Of a stretch of 64,000 nucleotides of DNA, positions 17,187 to 26,130 are shown in pieces. Made by a program: the position numbers and the translations under genes. Within the stretch, counting starts at the first letter, position 1. Each line of letters begins with the position of its first letter. The notes beneath the pieces were generated by a model. It was not told where the DNA came from and did not search any database. It saw only the letters and a list, made by a program, of their open reading frames with translations. This DNA comes from JABGPL01 sp964387885 (GTDB lineage Bacteria; Electryoneota; AABM5-125-24; Hatepunaeales; Hatepunaeaceae), in the NCBI GenBank assembly GCA_964387885.1, contig CAYLYZ010000006.1:22055-86054 (forward strand), given 5' to 3'.

Positions 17187-17474
17187 TTATACTCCCATGG
17201 CGTTTTTAGCTGCAAACCGAATTGACTCTTGAATAACAGATTTCCCAATCTCTTTGACCATCGAGCTCTTGCGAAGTGATTCAAGCATTTCTCTGAATTT
17301 TGTTTTCTCGACATCTTTCACTTCATTTGAAATCCCAACCTTCTCGATCATCTCCTTTAGGAGTGCATCCATATCGATGTTGATGTTATTTATAACGTTG
17401 ATCACAATTTCTGGTGAAACTGGTGGTTTATAAAATTTGAGATCGCTGAGCAAAGTCTTCGCAAGGGTGTACAC
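17187..17474 (-). CDS. C-terminal part of an unknown accessory protein, probably frameshifted
   Basis: A 95-codon frame opening with a GTG. The protein is mostly helical and charged (VNNINIDMDALLKEMIEKVG, then KEIGKSVIQESIRFAAKNAM). It has no good ribosome binding site and overlaps the end of the preceding frame (17402-17878), reading in the -1 frame relative to it. Its last 25 codons are conserved with conservative substitutions in the remnant at 10149-10240, which shows that this frame once encoded protein. The simplest reading is that this is the 3' half of one gene that begins at 17878. I recognise no family. Confidence 0.55.
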   Translation of the reverse strand: MYTLAKTLLSDLKFYKPPVSPEIVINVINNINIDMDALLKEMIEKVGISNEVKDVEKTKFREMLESLRKSSMVKEIGKSVIQESIRFAAKNAMGV

Positions 17475-17878
17475 TCGGTTTGAGTTTGGGATAATCGATT
17501 ACTGATTGAACTTAGTACATTTGAATCATGATTACCCTTACTAGCCATTGAAGCTTCAAATCCTCTTTTGGTCTCTCTAAGGTATCCCTCTAACAATGAT
17601 GAAATTGATTCATCAATTGCTTTTAGTTCCGTATTTGTATATCGTATTTGGCGCAGTTCCTGATGTTGTTTTGCAACAATGAATAGTTTTTCAATCATTT
17701 CGCGCATATTTTCCGCAATTGCATCACGGTTTGCTTGCAACGCAATACCAGATTGTAATAAATCTCGACTTGCATGGTCGATATTACGTATTCCGCGTTC
17801 TTTGTTCCATTTACGTTTTAAATCTTGTAATTTCTGTTGGAATTTGGTTGAAAGTTGTTGGTCCATTGTAAGTCTCAT
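17402..17878 (-). CDS. N-terminal part of an unknown accessory protein
   Basis: A 158-codon frame. The first 125 residues are a plausible helical, charged protein (KFQQKLQDLKRKWNKERGIR, AENMREMIEKLFIVAKQHQE). The last 30 (TECTPLRRLCSAISNFIN...) look like out-of-frame translation of the conserved region encoded by 17187-17474. A one-base indel near 17475-17495 would join both frames into one protein of about 230 residues. It belongs to a small minus-strand group with the gene at 17950-18861 (71 bp apart) and lies next to the RAYT, so it is accessory DNA. The function is unknown. Confidence 0.6.
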   Translation of the reverse strand: MRLTMDQQLSTKFQQKLQDLKRKWNKERGIRNIDHASRDLLQSGIALQANRDAIAENMREMIEKLFIVAKQHQELRQIRYTNTELKAIDESISSLLEGYLRETKRGFEASMASKGNHDSNVLSSISNRLSQTQTECTPLRRLCSAISNFINHQFHQKL

Positions 17879-17949
17879 TGATATTTTAAAGGTGTATATA
17901 TTGTTTTGCTTTCCTCAATCACACTCAGTTGTAAAATAAATTAAAAAAA

Positions 17950-18861
17950 TCATGTTTCCTTCATTAAAGAATTAAATGTAAACTTCATAACAATCAACTC
18001 GAGAATAGCCTCTCCAATTGGCTTGCCCAAATCAGCAAATCCTGTCACTAATGTTTTAAATGCCCCATCAAGAGCTTTTGTCATCTTCAACCAATCATCA
18101 CTAAATGGTTGATCTTGTAAATTGAAGAGAGTAATTATTCTCATGGTCATCCAGCCGATGAAAGCAGAGTTGTTCATGTATTGAGAAAGTTGTTCTTCAT
18201 CGGGTTCAGGAAAGAGTGGGAGCTGTTTTTGGATAGCAGATTTGAAGTTTAAACCAATATGTAAGTTTAGGGGATGGACTGTCTTGTGCATGATTCTTAG
18301 GAACTTCTCTAAGCTCTCGATTGAGCTTTGCCTCAATTCACTTTTATCTCCAACGACAAGTCTGTTAGCTTCTCTTTCGAGCGATACAAAACCAGAGTGG
18401 ATGATTTTTGATCTCTTTTCCTCTTCTGATTGACCTAAAACCGAACAAATTTTCTCCACTTGCTCTCGGAAGCAGAAATTCGAGGTTTGATCTGCGGCAA
18501 TGACTATTACAGTTTGGTAAACCGCTCTAAGCATTGAGATTGCATCTAAATAATGACCAGTAAGAAAAACTTCCCAGCTTTGCCTAAATCTTCCAAAACA
18601 AGGACCAAGTACAGATAAGTAGAGAAGGAGATGTTTGTCCTCTGATGCTGGCCGCAAAACCTGGAATCCTGTCAAAGTCTGAAACCAATATTCTATAAAT
18701 GCGTGAATAGTCTGGTCGTATCCCATGTATTTTTCCGTGATTCGCTTTTGATTTGCTCTATCAATTTCCTGCATTGACAGTATTGACCTTCCAATCACAT
18801 TTTCTTCATCTGAGAATGCTTCTGACAACCTCTTTTGCCATATAAATTTATCGTCGGTCAT
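17950..18861 (-). CDS. unknown helical protein
   Basis: A 303-residue soluble protein, almost all helix by composition, with no signal peptide, membrane segment or recognised catalytic motif. Notable stretches are GRFRQSWEVFLTGHYLDAIS followed by MLRAVYQTVIVIAADQ, and a Ser/Glu-rich middle (ESLEKFLRIMHKTVHP). It starts with ATG and is followed by the frameshifted gene at 17187-17878, perhaps one operon. The pair sits between REP-A copies (17101 and 18930) next to a RAYT. The composition is lower in GC than the flanking secreted-protein genes. It could be a defence or toxin-antitoxin-like accessory protein, but nothing in the sequence proves this. Confidence 0.6.
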   Translation of the reverse strand: MTDDKFIWQKRLSEAFSDEENVIGRSILSMQEIDRANQKRITEKYMGYDQTIHAFIEYWFQTLTGFQVLRPASEDKHLLLYLSVLGPCFGRFRQSWEVFLTGHYLDAISMLRAVYQTVIVIAADQTSNFCFREQVEKICSVLGQSEEEKRSKIIHSGFVSLEREANRLVVGDKSELRQSSIESLEKFLRIMHKTVHPLNLHIGLNFKSAIQKQLPLFPEPDEEQLSQYMNNSAFIGWMTMRIITLFNLQDQPFSDDWLKMTKALDGAFKTLVTGFADLGKPIGEAILELIVMKFTFNSLMKET

Positions 18862-18929
18862 AAGTTATTCCAGTTATTTATATTTGTGCTTTCATTGAAC
18901 CTATCGTTAGAAAGGTGAAAGTGATTCAT

Positions 18930-18966
18930 AAAGAAACTTGGGCAACAAGTAGCCCAAGCCACACGG
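18930..18966 (-). repeat. REP-A palindrome, inverted copy
   Basis: It reads AAAGAAACTTGGGCAACAAG then TAGCCCAAGCCACACGG, almost identical to 16483-16521 and 27857-27896. It marks the right edge of the accessory island. Confidence 0.88.
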
Positions 18967-18994
18967 CTTAGTATAACTCAGGTAAAACCTACTC

Positions 18995-19015
18995 TTACCA
19001 AACCATCATTAACTT
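18995..19015 (-). pseudogene. possible remnant of a T9SS cargo gene 3' end
   Basis: On the minus strand it reads K-L-M-M-V-W-stop, resembling the KLMLVR-stop ends of the sorting-domain genes. It lies about 29 bp from a REP-A copy, the same arrangement as 10383-10465. It is very short and decayed, so the call is weak. Confidence 0.25.
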
Positions 19016-19043
19016 TCTACGATTATTCCGGATAAATAGTTTT

Positions 19044-19089
19044 GAGTACAGGCTTCAGGCTGAGAAATGGCAGGCTAAAGCCTGTACTC
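19044..19089. repeat. palindromic repeat (GAGTACAGGCTT family)
   Basis: GAGTACAGGCTT and AAGCCTGTACTC form the outer arms, and an imperfect inner stem and a short loop fill the middle (17 of 19 positions pair). It lies just downstream of the stop of the gene ending at 19111, so it may act as a transcript-end hairpin. Confidence 0.7.
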
Positions 19090-19110
19090 TGAACTTTATG
19101 CGTATACCTT

Positions 19111-22100
19111 CTACCGTACTAACATCAACTTCCCAATTCTCTCTTGCCCACCAGCACTCAACCTTACAAGATACATACCACTGGACATATCACCAGCATC
19201 CCATGTGGTCGTGTGGAGTCCGGCTGATAAGTTGGAGTTTACTAATTTTGAAATTTCACGACCATTGAGGTCAAAGATGCTTAAACTAACTTTACCCGGG
19301 TCTCTGAGATGGAAGGTGATTTCAGTTACACTGTTGAACGGATTCGGATATGCTTGATCTAACCTGAATTCGTCCGGTGCTGTAGTGGGCAATTGTAGTT
19401 CAATCACGGCGAATCCGTCAGTTTCGTAAGTAGCATCGCCGTGAATCCACTCGAGATCCGCAATCGTCTCTCTGCTTTCAGTGAATACTCTGATTTCCAA
19501 CTTGTCTCCCAGGGTAGCTCCGTCAATTTCCTCTGTTGTAAGATCGTCACCCCAAACCGCTAAACCGCATGCACCGTCATTGATGAATCCGGAACCTGCA
19601 AGTTCACCTGATGAATAAACACCGATTTCTGCCTGCGCTTTTACAGAAAAAAGAATCAGCAAACTCATATTCTCACCGGTGTTCGCATGAACAGGCAGGA
19701 GTCGACTGTCTGTTTTCTTTGCAGGATTCTTCTTGTCAAATGCGAATTGACCTTCTTGTACTGTGTAGATTAAATCTGCTTCACCATCCATCTTGACGAG
19801 ATAACCACTGCCTTCCCGCATGTCGCCCATGTTGCTGAAACCAAATGCTACGGAATAGAATCGTCCAGCACCGTCTTTTGCCATAATGAGCTGCTCTTCA
19901 ATTCCCGATAGCGCTACAATAGCATCGACCGGTTCGCGCGGATAATAAGCAATCATCTGCCATCCATCTGACAGCGGGATTGGTGTGTCAGCAGGGATAG
20001 ACATCCCTTCAAATGTGAGTTCTGCATCCTCATCCAGTTTCATCAAATAACCTTCAGCAGCGTTCCACCGGGGGATGTTGTTGAAACCGAATGCAGGGCT
20101 GTAAAAACGTCCCTGACCGTCTTTTAAAAGAAGCAGCAGGTCTTCCTCAACAAGCGGTACCATCAATTCGACCACATCTTCCGGCTCTGGTTGAAGGTTC
20201 ACCGACACCATATTCCAACCGAGATTGAGTGCCAGAGTTCGCTCAGCGGCTGCAGGGCCATCTCCTATCGTCAGGATTACCGGGATCACTAATTCTCCAC
20301 CTCTACCATCATGCGTGAAGTTTAAAAATCCCCTGTAAACTTCCGGTGTCAATGCGGCTGAGCTGAGGGTTAATGTAAACGGTAAAGCTTCGTCGGCTTC
20401 GATTGTACCTTCTGTCGGTTCAAGTATGAACCAGTCGCGGCGCGTAGCGAGCTGCCATATATCAACTCTATCTCCACCATCGCCTCCTGAAGTATTGTTT
20501 AATGCCATCATAACCCAGCTGTAAACATCGTATCTGTTCGTAATAAATATACCACCAGGCCTGCCCCCCTGTTCCGGTCCGGGCTGAACGACCATCTGCA
20601 TTTCAGGGTTCTCCGGGTCACATTTGAATACAGTTTGGACTTGATCGAGGTTTACATGAATATAAAGTGGTGAACCATCCGGATCATCAGGCCAATATCC
20701 AAGCCCGTAGATCCTCACACCCTGTCTATCGATTTCAGCATGCTGGTTGCCTTCGCGGTCAATTCCCAGGATATCATTGGTTGTTGCTGCAATCCAGAGC
20801 CATTCCCGGTCGGGATCCCATGCGATCGCTACAGCCGGATTGTAAGGGCTTTCAAATTGTGCTCCGACTTCCCCATCGGTGGTGAAACCAACTACGAAAT
20901 CAGTATCTATTCCCCAGATTAGCTCACCATCGTAGGCGAGGTCTCGAAATCCGCGAGCGGTTTCGGTTGGTTGAGCAAAGGAGTTAACGAATTCTCCTTC
21001 GCGATTAAAAATATAAATGGCTGGATCACCGCCGTTTTGACCAGAAACAAAATATTGTCCATCAGCATAAACAACGCCTTCCAGGCGGGGATCGTCAACA
21101 TCTGCGCCAAAGTGATGATCCTCTCTCAGAACCCATGGATCAACATCAGCACCGCCCTCGATTGAACGCTCGCTTGTAAATGAAACAGGTCCGGTGCCAC
21201 CGTTATTAATGCTAAATTCAACCTCATCTTCACCTTCTAATGGTAATTCGACTTCGATATCCTCGATGTCCGCTTCAAATTCAGACCATAACATCTGCAC
21301 TTCCAATTCGACATCCTGTTCGCCCTCGATTATCTCGGCTTCCACTGTCATTGGCAGATAGTCCTCGGCAGTGAAATTGAGCTCATATACGCCTTCAGGT
21401 AGTTCATTGAATTCAAATTCACCGTTTTGCGCCGAGAAGCGGGTTATCTTATAGGGAGACATATCGATTTGAACATCTGCCATGACATCACCGGTTCCGG
21501 CATCGGTTACAGTTCCGATAATATTTCTGTTAACTGTTTCGAGCGACATCACAACACTCATCTCAAAAACCGGTTGATTCTCGTCATCGAGATTGAACTG
21601 AAGGATTGTATGATACACCCCCGGCTCAAGCTCACCCGGAACTATAAACGCTTCAAGTTCAGCAACATCACGTGCGGGGATTACTCCATCCTCAGGGTCA
21701 ACGGTCAACCAGTTGGGTTCATTTATTCCATCGTCAGTTATCCTGATTATGTTTTCATTTAGACTTCCAATCCAGAGGTCCTGTCCATCATGGCCAATTC
21801 CGAAAGATCTTGTGTCAGTTGTTACCGGAAAATTCTGAACCTCGTCCCAGCTCCATTGACCTTCTTCATCTACCTGGATGTCAACCTGCCAGGCAAAGAA
21901 ATTCTCGTCATTAGGATCAGGTCTCCATGATACCCAGAGGTGTCCATCTTCGTGTTCAGGTGCCCAGTAAATTCGACCTCTGAAATCCTGGAAGTTTTCG
22001 GCGTCAAGTAGATTTTCGACCAGGCCAATCGGTTCAAATTCGTTATTCATATCAAGAACTATTATATCGATACTCGGAGGAGCCTCACCGGGACGTCCGA

Positions 22101-22713
22101 AAATTACGCAAAACAAGTATTCTTGTTCCGGATCAACCGTGCAGGACATTAAATACCCTCCGATATCAACATTTCCGAGGTTGTTACCTTCCATGTCATA
22201 GCGGACGATATAAATATTTTGCCAATGCGCTGCGTAAAAAACTCCATCATAGTATCCACCGCCCAGTGCCGGAACATCGGGTTGAACTTCGTCAACGACT
22301 TCAAGTTCACCGTTCGCTTCACGATAACCAGTAAAAACTCCTTCTACGGGTTGCCCGGTGTTCGGGTCAATGATTGTATGGGTTGCCCACATAATCTCAT
22401 TTTCAAAATCGCGCGCTAATCCAAGAGTTCCGCCATGTTCTATCTCAAGTTCTGCTAATACATCTCCCGGATCATCACGGCGAGGTCCTCTTCTCATTTC
22501 ATTCTGCTGACGAACACCAAAATAACGGGTTGTATACTGGACGTCTTCTTCACCATCATTCAGCAGAACAAACTCTGAGACAACTTCATCTTCAGGTTCG
22601 ACATAAATCCCAAAACCAATTGGGTCGGCAGTGATGGTACATTCTGCTTCAATTGAGAAAATCAACGGCAGGATAAGAAAAAGCAGGAAAAAGCGGTTTT
22701 TAAATTTTAGCAT
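19111..22713 (-). CDS. large secreted multidomain protein with T9SS sorting domain
   Basis: A 1200-residue protein. The signal peptide is MLKFKNRFFLLFLILPLIFS. Residues about 90-400 form a propeller-like region (ENEIMWATHTIIDPNTGQPV). A carboxypeptidase-regulatory-like Ig domain follows (about 400-490; IIGTVTDAGTGDVMADVQID). A second propeller (about 520-760; LEGVVYADGQYFVSGQNGGD) is related to the middle domain of the beta-helix pair at 1521-7420. Two copies of a LGWNMVS-type domain come next (about 810-960; FYSPAFGFNNIPRWN and FYSVAFGFSNMGDMR). The end is a T9SS type A domain (AYPNPFNSVTEI, SGMYLVRL, KLMLVR). ATG 22713 is preferred over 22797 because GGAGCG precedes it and a proper signal peptide follows. 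It is probably a cell-surface or secreted structural or binding protein. Confidence 0.88.
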   Translation of the reverse strand: MLKFKNRFFLLFLILPLIFSIEAECTITADPIGFGIYVEPEDEVVSEFVLLNDGEEDVQYTTRYFGVRQQNEMRRGPRRDDPGDVLAELEIEHGGTLGLARDFENEIMWATHTIIDPNTGQPVEGVFTGYREANGELEVVDEVQPDVPALGGGYYDGVFYAAHWQNIYIVRYDMEGNNLGNVDIGGYLMSCTVDPEQEYLFCVIFGRPGEAPPSIDIIVLDMNNEFEPIGLVENLLDAENFQDFRGRIYWAPEHEDGHLWVSWRPDPNDENFFAWQVDIQVDEEGQWSWDEVQNFPVTTDTRSFGIGHDGQDLWIGSLNENIIRITDDGINEPNWLTVDPEDGVIPARDVAELEAFIVPGELEPGVYHTILQFNLDDENQPVFEMSVVMSLETVNRNIIGTVTDAGTGDVMADVQIDMSPYKITRFSAQNGEFEFNELPEGVYELNFTAEDYLPMTVEAEIIEGEQDVELEVQMLWSEFEADIEDIEVELPLEGEDEVEFSINNGGTGPVSFTSERSIEGGADVDPWVLREDHHFGADVDDPRLEGVVYADGQYFVSGQNGGDPAIYIFNREGEFVNSFAQPTETARGFRDLAYDGELIWGIDTDFVVGFTTDGEVGAQFESPYNPAVAIAWDPDREWLWIAATTNDILGIDREGNQHAEIDRQGVRIYGLGYWPDDPDGSPLYIHVNLDQVQTVFKCDPENPEMQMVVQPGPEQGGRPGGIFITNRYDVYSWVMMALNNTSGGDGGDRVDIWQLATRRDWFILEPTEGTIEADEALPFTLTLSSAALTPEVYRGFLNFTHDGRGGELVIPVILTIGDGPAAAERTLALNLGWNMVSVNLQPEPEDVVELMVPLVEEDLLLLLKDGQGRFYSPAFGFNNIPRWNAAEGYLMKLDEDAELTFEGMSIPADTPIPLSDGWQMIAYYPREPVDAIVALSGIEEQLIMAKDGAGRFYSVAFGFSNMGDMREGSGYLVKMDGEADLIYTVQEGQFAFDKKNPAKKTDSRLLPVHANTGENMSLLILFSVKAQAEIGVYSSGELAGSGFINDGACGLAVWGDDLTTEEIDGATLGDKLEIRVFTESRETIADLEWIHGDATYETDGFAVIELQLPTTAPDEFRLDQAYPNPFNSVTEITFHLRDPGKVSLSIFDLNGREISKLVNSNLSAGLHTTTWDAGDMSSGMYLVRLSAGGQERIGKLMLVR

Positions 22714-23036
22714 TTTGCGCTCCAACTGTATGTTAATTTTAAAAATCCAAATAGAAGTTCGGTCAGACCTGAGATGTGGGCAGAAAAAATACTTCATATT
22801 CAGAAATGGTAAGCAATAAAAGCTTTATTGTCAAGGTTGAACGGGCACCTGAATTTCTTCAATCAAGTGCTTTCTTTAAGAAAATTCAAACCATCTGTAT
22901 GAATAAACTGCATATCTGATGAAATTATTCAAGTTACATAATTTACATCAGGTGATAAACCACTGAGTTTACAGCAATCTTGACTTATTGAATAAATAAA
23001 GTTAACTTACATTATAACTTTTTTTCCGGAAATCGA
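22714..23036. other. divergent intergenic region
   Basis: It separates two divergently transcribed genes for secreted proteins and so should hold both promoters. It is AT-rich, with a GTTAACTTAC word followed by ATTATAAC close to the plus-strand start. The same GTTAACTTA word occurs upstream of the TonB receptor gene (around 44005). No confident promoter spacing was found. Confidence 0.4.
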
Positions 23037-26000
23037 ATGTCTCTGAAAGTTTCAAAGTTCTTACTTATTTTACTTCTTGCGAGTACGGTATTCGCAGAAC
23101 GACAGATGCGATCAATTGAGCAACTGCAGAGTGAGATTGAGAAAACAACGGAATTTGACCAAATCAAAGTTGAACAACTCCGTGTTGAAACCGATGGTTG
23201 TGATTTAGTTTTAAAATGGAACAGCTCCAGGCATGCGCACCCTCAAACCAGAATCCCATTATCAGGTTACATGATATTTTGCGGCAGCGATCCACAAAAT
23301 ATCCAACCACTAACCAGAACCAGAAACTCTATCTTTCGACATAGGGGAATCGTAAACCAGAAAGGTCTGTTTTATTCGATAGTTCCCATTTATAACGGTG
23401 ATGAACCTCTGAAATTCCCGAATCGTCTTAGACGGGATGGTGGTATTCTTCTCGATTTTGAGGATGAAGAATATGATTTTCAGCCATTCAGCGATGAAGA
23501 GGATCTCCATCCTGATTCGCTGGAATTATCCGAAGAAGAAAGATTGCAGGAAAGTGAACATTCCCTGAAATTATTCGGAAACACATGGAAAAAACTGCCC
23601 TTTCAACGTACGGTGCTGACGGATACTACTGTATGGACAATTGGAGTCTTTTCCGATAATCCGCGAGATGTTTTCCCGCAAATGCATGCATTCGGGATAG
23701 GTGACGGTGAGAATGAAGTCTATTATGTGTTCCGAGGAACACGGATGGTGTGGGAACATGAATGGATTGTTGCAACTCAGGATGTATATCCACGTGGAGG
23801 CTGGCATGAATTCCGACTTGCAGTTGGATATGATTTCAAAATCAGACATGGTTATCTACCTTCAATAGATGAGCTCTACTTCATTAATGACAATGATGGA
23901 GTTCAAAATCCGGTTACAGTATATTTTGATGACCTGAAGGATATTACCGCATCGATACTCCCCGATCCGGAACCGAAAATCCGCTGGCGCTCGCAAGAAG
24001 ACCTTGAGGTTTCCGGTTTTCCCATTACCTTCACATCATCAGTAGACAATCGTGATGCAGAAGATGAAATCTCTTATGAATGGGATTTTGGAGATGGAGT
24101 TACAAGTGAATTGCCAAATCCGGTACATGTTTACTTAACCGATGGTATATACACCGCAGCTCTAAAGGTTGAAGATGATGCCGGTAGAACGGGATTTGTA
24201 CAAACTGAAGTCGAAGTCGGAAATGTTCGGTTTCCAAATAGAATATCCGCACTCTTTACCGGTGATATAATGATCGGGAGGCGTTACGAGCAGAACAATG
24301 GAATAATTCGACGAGAGGGACCTGAAGCTGTCTTTGAACGTATTGTCGAAAGATTTTCACAGGCTGACCTCAGGGCAATTAATCTCGAGATTTTGCTGAC
24401 TGACGAAGGTCAAAGACATGCGATGAAGAGCATTGTTTTCCGATCCAGACCTGAAAATGTTGCAGGGCTGGCATCCTGTGGTATTGATATAGCAATACTC
24501 GCAAACAACCACATGAGTGATTACCAGCGACGAGGTCTGGAAGAGACAATGGAAGTACTCGACGCTGCCGGGATAGGTTACACCGGTGCCGGGATGAATG
24601 AGTATGAAGCTCTGAAACCGACATTTAGAACAGTAAATGGTATCAGGATTGGTTTCCTTGCTTACTGTAACCGAACCGGTCGGGATTACAACATGCGCCC
24701 CTTCCTCGATGCGACCTACGATACCTACGGGTTCGCATATTTTTCTGCAGATAACATAATCAGGAGTGTGCCGGATGCCGCTGATCAATGTGATGTATTG
24801 GTGATGTATACCCATGGCGGCTGGGAATATGAGATTGCACCGACCATGCATGATCCTGAAGGGAATTTGATTGAACCGTTTAATCCGCTGCGGGATGAAG
24901 AACCGCCAAGACATATGGTTGAACGTGATTCTGCAATGCGAGAACTTGAGCAGCTCGCGATTGATCTTGGAGTTGATCTGGTAATAGGGGGGCATCCGCA
25001 CGTATTGCAGGGGTTTGAGGTTTACAATAATGTCGTAATAGCACATTCGATGGGTAACTTTGTATTTGACCAGAACTTCTTTGAAACATGGCCATCGATG
25101 ATTGTCGACGCCAGAATCGGTAGAGATGGTGTGAAGGAAGTATTCGTTGAGCCATTCTTTGTGGATAGATACCGACCAACTCCGGCAGGTGGGACTTTGG
25201 GAAGAAAAATTATCGACAGGCTTGCTGGATATTCATACGACCTGAATGCTCAACTCGTACCGGAATATAACAGAATGCGTGCTAAGATAGCTTTGCGCGG
25301 AGAAGATGTCAGAACAGTCGTGAACGAACATGTTGTTTCAGCTCAGATGAGATTCGACGAAGACAGGGGTGTTTATCGCTCCAATCCAATAAAGCTCTCA
25401 GATGGTGGTTTTGTTTCACGTATTGTAGATATAACACCAGATGCACAGGATCCGGAATGGCGGGTTTCACTTGGACGCGATGTCCTGTTAGTCGGCAATA
25501 TGGAGCTCGAAGGAGCTGATATCTGGAATTATAATTCCGGTTCGGAAGGTCGAACCGATGAAATCGCTCGAACGGGCAGATATTCATCTTATCTCATCAG
25601 GCAGCAAAGATGGCAGGACGGAGTGACCGATTTGATACAGCGGATTCCTGTAGATATTGAAAGCGACAGGCTAACACTCAGCGGTTGGTTACGTACCACT
25701 AATGCAAGGGATGCAAGGCTGTCTTCCCGATTTTACAGTGATCGGTACCAGGATCGTCGAGTCGGAGAGGATCAGCCAGTTGACGAGAATCTGCAAGGTG
25801 ACCACGATTGGACTTTTGTGTGGGGAGGGCTGGAAATCCCTGAAGGTGCCTTGTATATGAATCTCAGATGGCAGATGTGGGGTGCCAATGAAGGTGCGAA
25901 TCAACTATGGGCTGATGACGTGGAAGTTGTCAAATGGGAGGAATTTATTCCGTTCGATGGCAACTTAGGAATTGATTTTCCAAACGACTTGTATTATCTT

Positions 26001-26072
26001 CAAATAGAGACCCGTCGTCCGATGGAGGAAATCGAAGTGAGATATCGGACGAGCAGGCTTGAGATTCAGTAA
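23037..26072 (+). CDS. secreted CapA/PgsA-family metallophosphoesterase-like protein with PKD domain
   Basis: A 1011-residue protein with a short signal peptide (LLILLLASTVFA). Residues about 325-390 are a PKD domain (YEWDFGDGVTSELPNPVHVY). Residues about 400-690 are a poly-gamma-glutamate capsule (PGA_cap) domain related to calcineurin-like phosphoesterases. Its motifs are GDIMIGR, NLE, ANNHMSDY, THGGWEYE, GGHPHVLQG and HSMGNFVFDQ. An N-terminal fibronectin-like piece and a C-terminal jelly-roll-like domain (about 830-960) flank these. In CapA systems the protein acts at the cell surface in polyglutamate capsule synthesis or anchoring, but no capB or capC neighbours are seen, so the job here may be a stand-alone hydrolase. 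No sorting domain is visible. The start is ATG with only a weak ribosome binding site. Confidence 0.88.
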   Translation: MSLKVSKFLLILLLASTVFAERQMRSIEQLQSEIEKTTEFDQIKVEQLRVETDGCDLVLKWNSSRHAHPQTRIPLSGYMIFCGSDPQNIQPLTRTRNSIFRHRGIVNQKGLFYSIVPIYNGDEPLKFPNRLRRDGGILLDFEDEEYDFQPFSDEEDLHPDSLELSEEERLQESEHSLKLFGNTWKKLPFQRTVLTDTTVWTIGVFSDNPRDVFPQMHAFGIGDGENEVYYVFRGTRMVWEHEWIVATQDVYPRGGWHEFRLAVGYDFKIRHGYLPSIDELYFINDNDGVQNPVTVYFDDLKDITASILPDPEPKIRWRSQEDLEVSGFPITFTSSVDNRDAEDEISYEWDFGDGVTSELPNPVHVYLTDGIYTAALKVEDDAGRTGFVQTEVEVGNVRFPNRISALFTGDIMIGRRYEQNNGIIRREGPEAVFERIVERFSQADLRAINLEILLTDEGQRHAMKSIVFRSRPENVAGLASCGIDIAILANNHMSDYQRRGLEETMEVLDAAGIGYTGAGMNEYEALKPTFRTVNGIRIGFLAYCNRTGRDYNMRPFLDATYDTYGFAYFSADNIIRSVPDAADQCDVLVMYTHGGWEYEIAPTMHDPEGNLIEPFNPLRDEEPPRHMVERDSAMRELEQLAIDLGVDLVIGGHPHVLQGFEVYNNVVIAHSMGNFVFDQNFFETWPSMIVDARIGRDGVKEVFVEPFFVDRYRPTPAGGTLGRKIIDRLAGYSYDLNAQLVPEYNRMRAKIALRGEDVRTVVNEHVVSAQMRFDEDRGVYRSNPIKLSDGGFVSRIVDITPDAQDPEWRVSLGRDVLLVGNMELEGADIWNYNSGSEGRTDEIARTGRYSSYLIRQQRWQDGVTDLIQRIPVDIESDRLTLSGWLRTTNARDARLSSRFYSDRYQDRRVGEDQPVDENLQGDHDWTFVWGGLEIPEGALYMNLRWQMWGANEGANQLWADDVEVVKWEEFIPFDGNLGIDFPNDLYYLQIETRRPMEEIEVRYRTSRLEIQ

Positions 26073-26130
26073 CAAAACCGTGAGCATCCCCTGAACAATA
26101 GCGTTTCCTGGCGAAAACTGAGGAAGAAAC

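Noticed and set aside
17470..17500. Programmed -1 frameshift between the two overlapping frames
   Set aside because: The only candidate slippery run (CCCAAAC) is not in the phase required for a -1 slip of the upstream frame, so a plain indel is more likely.
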